Shown in pieces: positions 13,015-24,369 of a stretch of DNA of 64,000 nt. Each line of letters begins with the position of its first letter. Position 1 is the stretch's first letter. The stretch covers positions 22,670,955-22,734,954 of the forward strand of contig NC_088305.1 in the NCBI RefSeq assembly GCF_032854445.1. Direction: 5' to 3'. The notes beneath the pieces were generated by a model. It ran no database searches. It was given only the letters and a program-made list of their open reading frames with translations, and had not been told where the DNA came from. Position numbers and translations under genes: made by a program. Source of the DNA: Liolophura sinensis. Lineage: Eukaryota; Mollusca; Polyplacophora; Chitonida; Chitonidae.

Positions 13015-13165
13015 ATAATTTTGTCAATTTACATCAGCTAAGAGTTTATTCTGAAAGTTCAAGTAAATGCCTAAATAGTAGCAAGTTACAATTTCCATAG
13101 CGCAAAAAATGCAGTCGTGTTAATTACAATATATTGAATCTATGTGATTCAGAGTTACTCAACGT
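13015..13165 (+). repeat. D2-related module, right-half type
   Basis: TTTACATCAGCTAAGAGTTT and the following TTCAAGTAAATGCC, AAAAAATGCAG and AATTACAATAT blocks parallel 9620-9760. Here this module lies before, not after, the left-half module at 13290, so the order is rearranged relative to the 9.3-kb copy. Confidence 0.5.
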
Positions 13166-13289
13166 AATGTCATGACATTTGATAAACAAACACATTATAA
13201 TAATGGAAAGGGATCAGGCCTCGGGGAGAGTTAGTCCACCAACAGAATCCTGGTTTGTGAAAAGGTACAATTCCCTGAATGTTCTTGGC

Positions 13290-13500
13290 CCGTGTATTAT
13301 CCAGCGTGCAGAGTTCGATTCGTGTAATAACCCTCTCACCATTATGAGATGGCCTTTCACACTAGCACAGCTGAGGACGCGGACAACATCGTCTCATGTA
13401 TGTAGGGGAGACGGTACCCCATAGATCACCACATCTTTTCGCTTCATCGAAAGCCCACGGGAAGTTTTCCAGAAAAAACAGAATGCAGTGAAACCTAAAG
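13290..13500 (+). repeat. Dispersed repeat family D2, copy 3
   Basis: Shares TTCGATTCGTGTAATAA, CACCATTATGAGATGGCC, AGCACAGCTGAGGA, TAGATCACCACATC and GAAAGCCCACGGGAAG with the other two copies. Diverged, with no clear ends. Confidence 0.6.
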
Positions 13501-13804
13501 TGTGTAACCGGAGTTCCGAGATACTAAAAGCCGTGGAAAAGAAATAATAGTTTTGTTCGTAATCGCGATATTATCCAATACTACATTTATATCTTAACCA
13601 TAATTTTTGTAGATTTGAATCCGTCCTTTTCTGTTGTAGCTGACATGTAAGCTTTTCTGGGGAAAAGGCATTTCCCACTCCCTCACTGTTCGCGTGAAAT
13701 TTTGTGACTGTTTCTGCAGCCTGAAGGAAAATGAATCCACCGATATACATGGCGTGAGAAAGTTCGTCAAAAACTTCAGAGATCACCATCGTATATTTTT
13801 TGGA

Positions 13805-14448
13805 GTTAAAACGACTGCACTGCAATTCAGTCCAAGCTTCAGCGTTTATGAGTTTACTGTCATTGTAAATTGAGTGTACATTATGGAAATATGTATTATT
13901 GTGAAGTTCGTAGTCATTCATTCATATCCACTTGTGAGCAGTCATTTACTCAAGTCCACTTGAGAGCAGTCACATTTACTGTCACTAACTGAAGGATTTC
14001 ACAGGGTTTGGAGATGGCGGCTTTCATGCCATTCAACATTCGTCATTTGTACTCCATTTTCTGTACAGAGCACGTTGTGAGCTTGTGTTTCATTACTTGC
14101 TATTTTTTGGAGATGATATTTTGGAGCTTGCACCGCTCACTGTCTCTTTGTGCCATTACGTACATTTCATCCCAGTTTACCTTAAAAGTGACTGTGTGTA
14201 TATTTCCGAGGAAACATACATCGAGAGGTCGGCATCACGGACGCTACTGTCAACCCGTCCGCCTTGAGACGTTACACTTCCATAGGCAGTTGGAGAATAA
14301 ACCACATATCGGACTGTCCTCCGTAAATTGAGGAATTCATCATAACTGTGGATTCTATATTTAGATGGGCTGAAGGCCTATCGCTGATCTGAGAGTTAAA
14401 ACAGTCATTTGTTTCTCATCTTGACTCCTCGATAGTGGTACACTTACA
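13805..14448 (+). repeat. Solo LTR or LTR fragment, same family as the 52-61 kb gypsy element
   Basis: Compared with the reverse complement of 59628-61210, the order is preserved: ATTCAGTC, GTCATTGTAAAT, GAGTGTA, GGAAATATGTAT, CACTTGTGAGCAGTCATTTA, GGTTTGGAGATG, CATTCGTCATTTGT, GAGCTTGTGTTTC, TTTTTGGAGA, GGAAACATACATCGA, AAACCACATATCGGA, TTGAGGAATTCATC, TCGCTGATCTGAGAGTTAAA and GATAGTGGTACACTTACA. It stops at the LTR terminus CTTACA with no primer-binding site after it. The first roughly 100 bp of the LTR are not recognisable, so it may be a truncated solo LTR. It lacks the MITE found in the 5' LTR and so shows the empty site. Confidence 0.85.
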
Positions 14449-15571
14449 CTTCGTCTAATGCGGCAAAAACGTAGATTTTAGATCGTGCACGTTTGGTCGT
14501 GGTATTATGGAATATTGTATTACCGTATATCCTTTACATCACAGAGGTGACAGCATAAGCAATTCAGACATTGCGGAATCGTCTTGGGAATTTGCAATGA
14601 ATTGTATTCGCAACATTATGCCAGCCTTCCAGCAAATGTTCCCATTGTCGCCATCTGTTTCCAGGACTTCCAAACAGCAAATTGCTTTGATTGGGCATAA
14701 AATATGTGCTAAAGAGTGCGACAGACAAAACAAACCAGGAATTAGCGTTTACTGGCACCAGTTGTGATCAGGGAATTTCCGTGGTACGAGGTTGTTCTCG
14801 TACAGTTGAGTAACGTGTAACGTTACAGCACGATGGCTTTTGCCGGTGGCGTTTATGCGTGCTATTGTCAAATCCGCATCCCCGGAAGACATGTTTGGAT
14901 AAAATAAAAACAAACACTTGAATAAAATCCCCAAGCATTTCAACAAAATCACCAAGCTGTTGAACAAAAAGTAATTTGACAGCCATGAAAAAAAAACAAC
15001 AAAAAAAACAAAACCAAAAAAAAAAAAAAAAAACAGAAAACAGAATATACTGAGTAAAAATGATCCATGTGTAAATTAGCCTACCACTAAACGTTTCTGG
15101 ATTCTTTTGTTATAGCCTTGGGTAAATATAAACTTTGTTCTCAACGTTCAAGAAAAATAATTTGACATTTTAGTTGAGTTGTCTTTTTGTTATTTGTAAA
15201 TCATTATAAAACATTCCAATGGTCTCATTCATGATAAGAAGCATCAGGTCACTAGCTGTAACCTTAACCCAGCATTTTCCTTTAAATTGACCACAGGCAG
15301 AATGTGACATTTTGTTAACGAATTGCTGAAGCTGGAGACATTGACTTTACCTCATGACTTCACCATTTGTAGCACTGTCACATTCACATGGCAGAAATCA
15401 GGGATGAATTTCGCCTTTAAGCATACAGAAGTGTTCCGCTTGCTGTAAAGAAAATAGAACTTGTAGAATAAGTCACCGATTGAGTATAACATCGACTCGT
15501 GATGCTTTATATCAGCAAGTAACATTTCTCTCTTAATATCAGATTATTTTACGGGTTAAAATGATTTGATT
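14449..15571. other. Unannotated sequence with an A-rich tract
   Basis: A run of A broken by a few C lies at about 14985-15040. Frames at 14507-14767 (plus) and 14749-14986 (minus) have no recognisable domains. Confidence 0.4.
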
Positions 15572-15584
15572 TCAAACACCCAGT

Positions 15585-15644
15585 TCGTCATCATATGACT
15601 GAAAAATTGTTGAGTACGACGTTAAACCCCAAGCACTCAAGCAC
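15585..15644 (+). repeat. 60-bp SINE-B insertion, extreme 5' truncation
   Basis: Only the 3' domain of SINE-B is present: ATCATATGACTG, AAAAATTGTTGAGTACGACG and TTAAACCCC, then AAGCACTCAAGCAC. It is bracketed by a perfect 13-bp direct repeat TCAAACACCCAGT at 15572-15584 and 15645-15657. Those target-site duplications show it is a genuine retrotransposition event and not random decay of a longer copy. Confidence 0.9.
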
Positions 15645-16172
15645 TCAAACACCCAGTCGAAAGATTTTCTGGAAGGAAAAGACCTCTAAAAAGTCGAAGT
15701 AGCCATCACTACATAGACCACTTAAAACTATTCATAAATATACTTTCATTTGTTTGTTTTAAATTTTTGTGAAATGAGATAAATTCCTTTACACATGTCG
15801 ATTCCAAGATGGGCTTTATCTATCAGATATACTATTAGATTTTAGGAACTCTGATTTCACAGGAAGTTTTTCCAACTCTAATCACGACACTGAATGTTGG
15901 AATAACTCTTTTTACCCATAAGTAAAAGATTACTGAAATACTTTCCTAAAATACTCATTCCTTCTGGTGAACATCAGGAAAAAAGGTCACATGACGTCAG
16001 AGTTCATAGATACCGCCATTATGGCCTATATGGCCCAACATATTATTCAATATGTTTGAATGCGCTTCAACTCTCTTTAAAAATCGAAAGAAATAAATGA
16101 AAGTATTTTTACGAAAAGTTTTCATTTGTCTATATGATGAACCTTACTTCATATTTTCGCTTTCTTTTACTT

Positions 16173-16530
16173 GGCATAGTTGGTAGAGCGTCCGCTTCGG
16201 GACCGGTAGATCCAGGATCAATCCTTGGTCGAGTCACACCTAAGACTTTAAAAGAGGAAGTTGTAACTTCCTCGCTTGGCGTTCAGCATGAAGGGGATAG
16301 TGCAACGACTGGTTGACCCGTATCAGTGTAATGGCTCGGGCGGGGCGGCTTACTTGCCTTCGGTAAGTCGTCTCAGTGATGCAGCACTAAATAAAAGAGC
16401 GGTGGAAATCCGTCCTGCAACAAAGGAGGCACATTACACGTGCATGCACCCTAATGATTCCTTCGTCGTCATATGACTGAAAAATTGTTGAGTACGACGT
16501 TAAACCCCAAGCACTCACTCACTCACTCAC
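16173..16530 (+). repeat. SINE-B copy, about 358 bp, recent
   Basis: tRNA-derived SINE. The head contains an A-box-like GGCATAGTTGGTAGAGCG and a B-box-like GGATCAATCC; a unique body follows, then the shared tail domain (GTCATATGACTG, TTGTTGAGTACGACGTTAAA) and (ACTC)n. A 10-bp target-site duplication TCTTTTACTT flanks it at 16163-16172 and 16531-16540. Nearly identical to 43972-44302 except for 26 bp present here (starting GGCTTACTTGCCTTCGG). The few bases of the head before GGCATAG are missing compared with the other copy. Confidence 0.95.
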
Positions 16531-16819
16531 TCTTTTACTTTAAGTTGAAAGACTTCTTCTGTGGTGACGTCAGCTGGATTGCTTTGTGTTAAATTTGATT
16601 TATTCAAAAGACTATTTCCGATGCTCATTAAAGCAGGGTTTTATATGAATCCATGCAACCAGTCTTCACAAAACACGAAGCCATCCGCCGACGTTTTCTT
16701 CCAACGGGCACTTGGAACCACTTGGACAATGTATCTCCCACAGGGACTGTTTGCAAAACAGTCAACGGATGGTGAATCTAAGGCTTGCTGTTCTAGAGGC
16801 ATGTAGTTTTGCAAACGCA

Positions 16820-16905
16820 TGGTAAAACGTCACTGGTGAAGTCCGGCCTTTTGTCAGTTTCAAAATCAGGGTTTTATTCCAACTGTTCTTGTAAATACTT
16901 GAATA
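16820..16905 (+). repeat. D2-related fragment
   Basis: GGTAAAACGTCACTGGTGAAG and CAGGGTTTTATTCCAACTGT followed by CTTGTAAATACTTG resemble the right-half module of D2 at 9630-9680 and a TGGTAAAAGCCTGACTGGTGAA stretch near 42198. The match is short. Confidence 0.4.
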
Positions 16906-16940
16906 GGCTACACCGGAGTCTTTGTCCACAAACAATAGCC

Positions 16941-17738
16941 TCAAATCTAGCTCAGTTGGTCTGTGATTACTTATACTATCACAGCCCTGTCTCGTCCCTT
17001 AAGCTTACATTGAAGGCCTCTGAACTTCCCTTGCTGGCTTCAGTGTACTGGGCACCAAATAAATTGTCTGTCTGTAGTCACAGTCGACTCAGCTATCGAT
17101 TCCAGGTAGGTGTTCCCATGTGTCCATCACTAGCAAATCCACACAAGTATGAAACTATACTGGAAACTGGACAAATTCCGATTCCAACCGCCATGTTTGA
17201 ATGCATACGCCGCACAGCCCATACAAGGGAGATAACTACTGACACTTCTAGCACATTTTGTACATTTTTAATCTTTTCTTCAATTTTGTTTAACTTATCT
17301 GAGAAATGTGTTTACTGATCAGTGTTGGTTATGGTTTCCTGTAGATCATTATTAGTGAGACTTATCCTCTACAATTAGCCTGAATGTGTGTCAAAAGGTC
17401 TAACTTGCTTAATAGTGGCAGTGGTAATTCTATACATGATATCCTTCACTGTGAGGAGTATGCACAGGGAGGAGCTCAACATGGCGACTGGAGTTAGGAA
17501 TTTATCCAGTTTCGACTATAGTTTCATGCCTGTGTGGGTCTCATAGTGATGACACGTGGAAACACGTACCTGGAATTGATAGCTGAGAAGACTGTGGCTA
17601 TGGACAGACAAATTATTTGGTTCAGTGGTATACTGAAGCCAGCCAGGGAAGTGCAGAGGTGTTCAAGGTAACCTTATGGAACAAGACAGGGCTTTGATAG
17701 TATACGTAATCAAAACCATACAGAGCTGCTTCAAATCC
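16941..17738. repeat. Large imperfect inverted repeat (foldback), about 800 bp
   Basis: Arm 1 (about 16941-17200) and arm 2 (about 17480-17738) are reverse complements through most of their length. Arm 1 blocks TACTATCACAGCCCTGTC, GGCTTCAGTGTAC, CAAATAAATTGTCTGTC, CTCAGCTATCGATTCCAGGT and GAAACTATACTGGAAACTGG correspond to TACTATCAAAGCCCTGTC, GGCTTCAGTATAC, CAAATAATTTGTCTGTC, CTCAGCTATCAATTCCAGGT and GAAACTATAGTCGAAACTGG on the opposite strand of arm 2. The loop is about 280 bp. It may be two head-to-head copies of a repeat or a foldback transposon. The 169-codon frame at 16809-17318 lies over arm 1 and has no known domain. Confidence 0.8.
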
Positions 17739-19021
17739 GATCCAATTTTTGCTGTTCTGTTAAATGGCTGACATTTTAAACTGTCACAAAGTATGAACCT
17801 CGGTTGTGTATGCGTTACCATTCAGACATTTATGAAGCGGCTCGCATTAAAGCTTTTTCTGAAACTGTTATGTTTGTACTATAATCAGTATACATATCAG
17901 TCTGATATCTATTGAAAGGCAGTAATTTGAGCTATTGTTAGTTATTTCAGAAAATGTGAGTTGTTTCTGGAATTTTTGCCAAATATCTCAGGAATAGCAT
18001 CTTTAAATAGTAAGTTATTGTTTGAGAATTAGATCAACTGTCTCCAACTGAATGTTGACATACAAATGCTACAATATTATATTTAACACTCACCAATGAA
18101 TCTGACCTTGATGGGCTTAAGGAATGACGAAGTCACTGAGTGCAGAATAGATTGTGTGATGACGCGGTTTTATTATGAAAGATGTCTAAAGTTCGATCTG
18201 CTATCGATGCTAGCAATGGCATCAAATATCCTTTGGTTGTTCGAGCTGCTTAGAATGATATAAATGTCTTCTTGCTCTCTACAATTCCGCATCAGTAATT
18301 AGTCGTGATCAAAAGTAATTTTCACCAATTTTAAGATATAACTGTACTTTGCGGTTAATTAGACAAATTATTGCTGTTTTTATATTTTCGAATTCATTAT
18401 CTGAGACTGAAAGTGAAATTTAGCAAAATAATGATTAAAGCGATTGACCATTCACCTTGTAGTATAAAAACGCCATTTTTGACCTTTTTAGCTGCGACAG
18501 CAAATTTTAGGGATGAGTATCCCCTAACGCTTCAAACGAGTGCCAGCCGCTGTAGTAAAAACAAAACGCCTTGAATATAACACTAATAAAAAACATTACA
18601 AGGACCGGCAATTTTGTTTTTATCAAGTAAAAATCCATATCATCTCATTGCTCATTGAGAACAAAATTTAAAAACTATCACACATATATAATGTTATGTG
18701 CTGACTTTAGATCAATTTTTATGTGGGCGTTTTACCCAAAACATTATTCTTCCCCAAATTCCATGAGTCAAACATTTTATTAAAGGACAGAATCTTGTTA
18801 ATTTATTTTTGGCATATTTTTGTTTTGTGCTTGTATCCTAAGCACTTCCATCATCAGATCTGTGAGTTGTTCCAGTTGACATTGAGGTAAATAGCTCAGT
18901 GGACGATTCCAAAGACCATGGATTGAAGAAAGATGTCATCTTTATTAATGGGTGTCAAGAGATTTTCAACTAAGCTAACATCACCTCGTGTGCAGGTATT
19001 GCAAAACGCTTTTTATTGTCG
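17739..19021. other. Unannotated AT-rich sequence
   Basis: I see no gene or repeat here. Short frames lack motifs, and nothing matches the families defined elsewhere in the window. Confidence 0.4.
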
Positions 19022-19095
19022 TAAACCTCCAAATAAAGACATAAAAACTGTCGCCTTTAAACGTTTTCGTTCACGCAACTTTTATTGGAGGTTTA
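19022..19095. other. Hairpin with 15-bp arms
   Basis: TAAACCTCCAAATAAA at 19022-19037 pairs with TTTATTGGAGGTTTA at 19081-19095, with one unpaired base and a 43-nt loop. It could be the ends of a tiny foldback element or a cruciform. Confidence 0.55.
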
Positions 19096-20136
19096 TCTTT
19101 TTTAAGCGTCATTAACAACTGTGCTTTTGAAGGATTCTTTCCACGCTGCGTCAGAGTTCTACGCTAGGATCAGCATTATTGCTTTGAAGTGGCCACGTGG
19201 GTCACGGAGCGAAACAAGCCCATAACACAAGCATTCAGGTAAAGTCTTTGTTTCGTCGTTGTCATATAATCGGCTTTATACAGCCAGCACATTGTTCCAA
19301 AAATCGATTTCCGCTCGGAATATTTTTGACGCAAATGTTGAAGGCTGTAACAGTTATAGCATTGTACATGTGCCTACACAGCAAACTTTTCACGGCACGG
19401 TCCTGTACAGTGATCACATCGTACAGCGCAGATACGTCCCGCACAGTACCACACAGTACGACAAAGTACGACAAAGTTTTAAACCTTGTGATAAACGGTA
19501 CAGTACTAAGTAATTGTACTGTGCATAGTTAACACATAGTACTGTTCGGGTAATTAGTACTAAAAGTTCATGACTGCACAGTATACCATGCGGTAATTGT
19601 CAAACAGTATTGATATGAAATGGTCCCAAAACAATAATCATCCGATTATTCGATGGCAAAGCCACTTTCTGAGCACTATTAGAAAATTCATAACCGTGGG
19701 TTCTTGGCTTTACTGTGCTTGTTTATTTTTAATGGTGAATAACATTTAACTCTGTTGTGATTTTACTTCAAGGATGAATGAGTGCTTCACTAAATTTGAC
19801 AGTGCGTCTTGTGATTTGCCTAAGGCCGCAATGGCAATGCAGGAAAACAAGTTTCCACCAAAGGACAGGCTGTTCAAACTAATGAAAATTCAGGCTACAA
19901 AAACGTATCGGACTATTTATTGTAACACGAAATACCAGGCATTTCTCAAATTGCAAATTTACTATCGCAACAAAGATGATGTCACACTTTATCAACTTTA
20001 CCAACTGGAGGATTTGTTCAGGCGATATTTTTGCACGTGTTCTGATACTATATTGGATCTGTCTTCAACAACTCTTTCAACAACAACTGTAGCCATGAGT
20101 AAACATGTGTATTTGATAGAACAGCATACATTCTAG
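19096..20136. other. ACAGTAC-rich patch and an unsupported 120-codon frame
   Basis: Between about 19405 and 19620 the words CAGTAC, AGTACG and GTACTG recur densely, including the hairpin ACAGTAC-n9-GTACTGT near 19500. A plus-strand frame at 19774-20136 encodes 120 residues beginning MNECFTKFDSASCDLPKAAM, Lys/Tyr-rich and soluble-looking, with no domain I recognise. It could be an exon or chance; I lean to chance. Confidence 0.25.
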
Positions 20137-23100
20137 AGGACAACAGCGTTATAGTTTTGCGTGAAAGTATGTAGGCTTTTTCTATAACTCATTTTCATTT
20201 GGACTGGAAAGTTGTTTTTCGTTTATACGACACGTAATGTCTTACAGTAATAGACGAGAAAAATGCGAATATCAAACAGAGATAATTATTAAGCTGATTT
20301 CTGCGAAACTGTGATTCTTTCTGAATTTTTGCACTAAGACAAAGTTTGAAGGTGAATTTTAACCTCAAGCGGGTCAGATTAAGAATAAGATTAGTCTTTT
20401 GCCTAGGGTTCGATTTTTTTAGTTACAATACCCGTTCATGACAACTAGCGGCATGACTCATCACCCCGCTCAAGGAGAAAGAAGATTCCATTATGATCAC
20501 GTAAAGCACCGGAGACTAAGCGCGTAAATGATCTCTGGATGTCCGACAGAAAATACGAAACGATTCGTATGAGAATAACTTCCAACATGTGCCTGTATTG
20601 CTTACAGTTCCCTTTTCGCCGCTGTTTGCCCGGTGTGGCGTATGTATTATCTTCTCCTGTTTCTCACGGGCTTAAGAGCGACAGGAATAATGGGGTTCCA
20701 AGAAGAACCACTCCATTGTCTTAAGGTTTATGACGAAACAATTCAAAGGGATTACACTGTCGTTCTGTTTCAGCGAATCTATGCTAATTCCCAGTAATGT
20801 AACACGTCATTCTTGCGTGAAAAGAAAAACCACTACGGATTGGAGAGCAAGCCAAGAGTGACGTAACCGATGCCATCCGACTGCTTGTCAAGTTACCCCA
20901 GTCAAGGCTTTAGTCCGTGCCAGAAAGTAACTTCTACGATATCACTCCTTTGAATTCAGATTTCACAGTCGTAACGACATGTGCACGTTATGGCAACATG
21001 TTGAAAGTCTTGCACTAGACACTTGTTCCGACAAGCTTGATAAATATTTTCTACCAATGAATAATATGTAATGGACTTTTTGGTTTAGTGTGAAAATCTT
21101 TCAAAATGTAGGCCTAATAAAATTCAAGAAAAGAAAATCGCAGCATTTGTGAAAAATGTTAAATCGACTGTACGCTCAAGCATGCACTGGATGTGTTATA
21201 ATCCATTTTGTTTTGTAAATAAAAACAAGACATGGTGGTCGACAACAATTACATTCAGTAAGAAATTTATTTACTACAATTTTAATGATTATACGAAAAG
21301 GGCATTCTCCATTTACACACGGAATGTCGGTTGCGCGCAGCTTGGGCGAAATGATGCGTTGATGAGCTGACGGCAAGCGTTCGTGTTTTAACCGCTTTGT
21401 TCTCGTTTCCTCTTCGTTTAAACCGACTGCTGCCGGGCCAATGCGTTCACAGGACCACTTCTGATTGCAGCTTCAGCTATTTTATGAACACAACCGCAGG
21501 GTAATACGAGAGGAGATCGACGGAGGAAGGACCGGCGGCGAACCATGCCAACTAGTTATCCCTAGCTGTTTAGAACCCGACTCTGCAAAGCCAGGGATAT
21601 CCCCGGGCTCCGGAGCTTCATGCTAAATCAACCCACTAAAGTGAAAATCGATTTCTTGCTGGTCTTTGCTTTACAAGCTCCGATTAGCTATTCTCCATTA
21701 CAGGTGGTCAAAACTATCACGGTCTGGACAATGACAACTGGCCTCTAATCCGGCGAGAGGCTTGAACGACGGACACGTAAGAAACTAGGCGGAAGACAAG
21801 CCACGAATTGGGCTATCCTGTAGCCGAAAGGAGAAAAGCGTTTCGCATACAAGCTCTTGTCTACTTTCGATTTTCTTGCGCATGTATATAAGCGTGTATA
21901 GGCGAGTGTTTCCGCTGCCATCAGTGACGTATGTATCATGCAGACAACCTGACACAGGTTACATATCTGCTCTTCATTAGGCGAAGAATTTGGCCTGTCT
22001 ATAGCCGTTGCTTTTCGCCTCAGAACTCCACGTTATTAAGACGTCGGCGTGGCGTCGAATCAACCTTCAATAAAAGCAGAAGAGAAAAAAAAAAAACTAC
22101 CGATGATTTTTGTTTACCTTAATATCCACTCGTTTGCTTTGAGAATTAATGTGAAGATCGACAAATTTTGCAGTGAAAAGGAAACCATTATCTCGTTAAT
22201 TTAGTGCAGTGTGAACACTAGCCATCAGGTAGCCAGGATGTATTATTCGTACTAAATTTTTGTATATTAAAGTTAACAAACAAACAGAATCAAAGAAACC
22301 TAACTATCTTTCATGTCTTTTACGTCAACACGGATTTATATGGTTGTAATACTGACATATTATACAAACATATTAAACTGGCAACAAAGCTTCCTTGACA
22401 GTACAGGATGCTGCAAAGGTACCTTTTACTGTACTGTAATACACTGTAATGTTAGCAATTACATAATTCCAGAAATATTCGCTTCAAGAAAAGCAAATCA
22501 GGGGAAAAAAGAGTGCCCCCTACTTTGGCTTGAGATTCAGTAGGAACAAACACGAGAACAGCTTGGACGCTTGGACGCAAAAAAACGTCACCCAAATCCA
22601 GATGACCGGACATACCAGTTCTCTTGGCTCACTTATTGGCATCTCCGCTAGCCAGAATCGTGTGAGTATATCGATGTATCCTTCTGGCGGCCTTTTCTCC
22701 ATCTATTTAGCACCTGCCAAATTGAATGAACGGTATAACCGTTCCCAATGTTACTCAGAACAATTAAGTTAGCGATACACAGTGGGTTCCAGTTCTAGCC
22801 TTTTGACTATAACGAGCTCGGGTAATCCTTATTTTTTTCACCGTTGACGTAACACTTTCTCGGACCAATCAGCTGCACAGGAATAAGTCCGGGAGGCCGT
22901 TGCATTCAATTATCGCATCGATGTAGCTGAGCTTGTGATGTGGAGACTGGCCCTATTGCCGGCACATGACATTAAACGGTCAAATTATGGCTAGTTTTCT
23001 TGAAGAAACAGTCGGAATACCAGAGGAACATCCATGACATTTCCGTGCTCCATTTTTTCTTGCACTGTGTTTTCGCTGCATCAATTCAGCAAGCACAAAG

Positions 23101-23450
23101 TATGGTGTAACAAAAAGAAAAAGGGAAAACCCAAAGACATTCTGTCTATGGGTTGTGATATCATTCTTAGTTACTAGTAAATGATGCATTCCTTTGGTAA
23201 CTTAAACTATATAGTGCATAGTTTCATTATTTAGGAAAGAAAGAAAAACTTTGCAAGCACAAAATAAACGGAGCCGAGATGACCTCACACAGTACGGTTT
23301 AGGCACTACTAAACTCTCACTTTAGCAAAATCCCAATAATAGGATAGAACGCTCGCATTATGTACCTGATGCTGAAGAGTGCTTATTCAGTGAGCCCCTC
23401 TCCGTATTGTCCAGCTGATGAGCAGTATGACCTAAGTATAACACTCAAAT
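20137..23450. other. Unannotated stretch with a GC-richer segment
   Basis: From about 21380 to 21930 the sequence is richer in GC and CG than its surroundings, and a TATA-like GTATATAAGCG sits near 21885-21895. This could be a promoter-proximal or first-exon region, but no splice pattern or protein match supports that. A second segment around 22850-22980 has ACCAATCAGCTGCAC, a CCAAT-plus-E-box-like word. No repeats are recognised. Confidence 0.3.
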
Positions 23451-23451
23451 G

Positions 23452-23680
23452 ATTAACATGTTGATTTTAACCGAAAATCTGTTGTCTGAGTGATGCTAGA
23501 ATGTATTCTGCTGTTGCAGCAGATTGTTCTGTTAAGTATACCTCGCATATTGTATTAATTCAACACAAAATATGTTGAATAACAAGATATTATGTTGAAT
23601 ATGATAGAATATCGCCCTACAAATAACAGAATATATTCTTGCATCACAACAGACTTTATGTTAAAATTAACAGATTAATT
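23452..23680. mobile_element. AT-rich MITE family M, copy 1
   Basis: The left end, reading ATTAACATGTTGATTTTAAC then AAAATCTGTTG and GTGATGCTAGAATG, is matched by the reverse complement of the right end, reading ATTAATCTGTTAATTTTAAC then AAAGTCTGTTG and GATGCAAGAAT. That gives imperfect terminal inverted repeats of about 50 bp on a 230-bp non-coding element. Similar elements lie at 37968-38190 and 40805-41100. The superfamily is unknown and the target-site duplication is not clear. Confidence 0.75.
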
Positions 23681-24324
23681 TTAAGTGTAGACCCACAATA
23701 CTGCGCAGTATTGTATGCAGTATACAGTACCTCCCTGTTATAAACCCTTCATTCCAAACGCTGGAAATACAGTTACATGGACAGTATTCTGCTATTGCCG
23801 AATTTATATAACGCTTAAACCACCAGACCTGGTGCCCTAAGTGAACGAGTACTTGACATATCAATTTATCCTGATTTAAAGACCTTGTTTCCATATAAGA
23901 AGGGCTCATGTTAAACATCGATTTGAGTCTGAAATACGAATCATCCAGTTGCAAAAGTGAACTAGTTGACGACAATCTATTGACTGCGAGTCCAACCCAC
24001 ATTTCTCATCCCTCAGATAGCAAACGTATTGACTCACTGATTGATTTGCTGTCTGGAGCGTTGGCAATTCAGGCTCTGGTATAACATTGTAAGATTCAAC
24101 GGTTACACACAACACGCAGGTATGACGTCAATGGTAGACGGTGCTGACTTATCAATGCCTTCAACCGTAACAGTTCGTGTCGGAAGTCTTGATGAGCTTT
24201 GAAGGTAAAGACGGATACAAACAATGTTTACAGATAAATGAGACTGTTTCATCACTTGTACGTCCACGTTGTATTTGGTCGGTTAACTCTATCTGTATTA
24301 TTCTATCAATGTTTTCTATTGTAA

Positions 24325-24327
<3 letters not shown>
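23681..24327. other. Unannotated sequence
   Basis: Minus-strand frames of 111 and 69 codons overlap here without a recognisable domain. A GCAGTATTGTATGCAGTAT near-duplication occurs around 23705. Confidence 0.35.

Positions 24328-24368
<41 letters not shown>
24328..24368. repeat. (AC)n microsatellite
   Basis: An uninterrupted AC dinucleotide run of about 20 repeats. Poly-Thr-His and poly-Cys-Val frames through it are artefacts. Confidence 0.99.

Positions 24369-24369
<1 letters not shown>

Noticed and set aside
13571-14331. 116- and 107-codon frames near the LTR fragment, and the 165-codon frame at 60416-60913
   Set aside because: The similarity between the 14.0-kb and 60.8-kb peptides arises because both read the same LTR sequence; neither carries a retroviral or host domain.
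16173-16260. Possible functional tRNA genes at SINE heads (16.17, 30.63, 43.97 kb)
   Set aside because: A- and B-box words are present, but the acceptor stem does not close and each continues into a SINE body and tail.
21380-22122. GC-richer segment with a TATA-like word as a host promoter and first exon
   Set aside because: The downstream 63-codon frame shows no domain and no conserved splice or start context; kept only as a note in the feature list.
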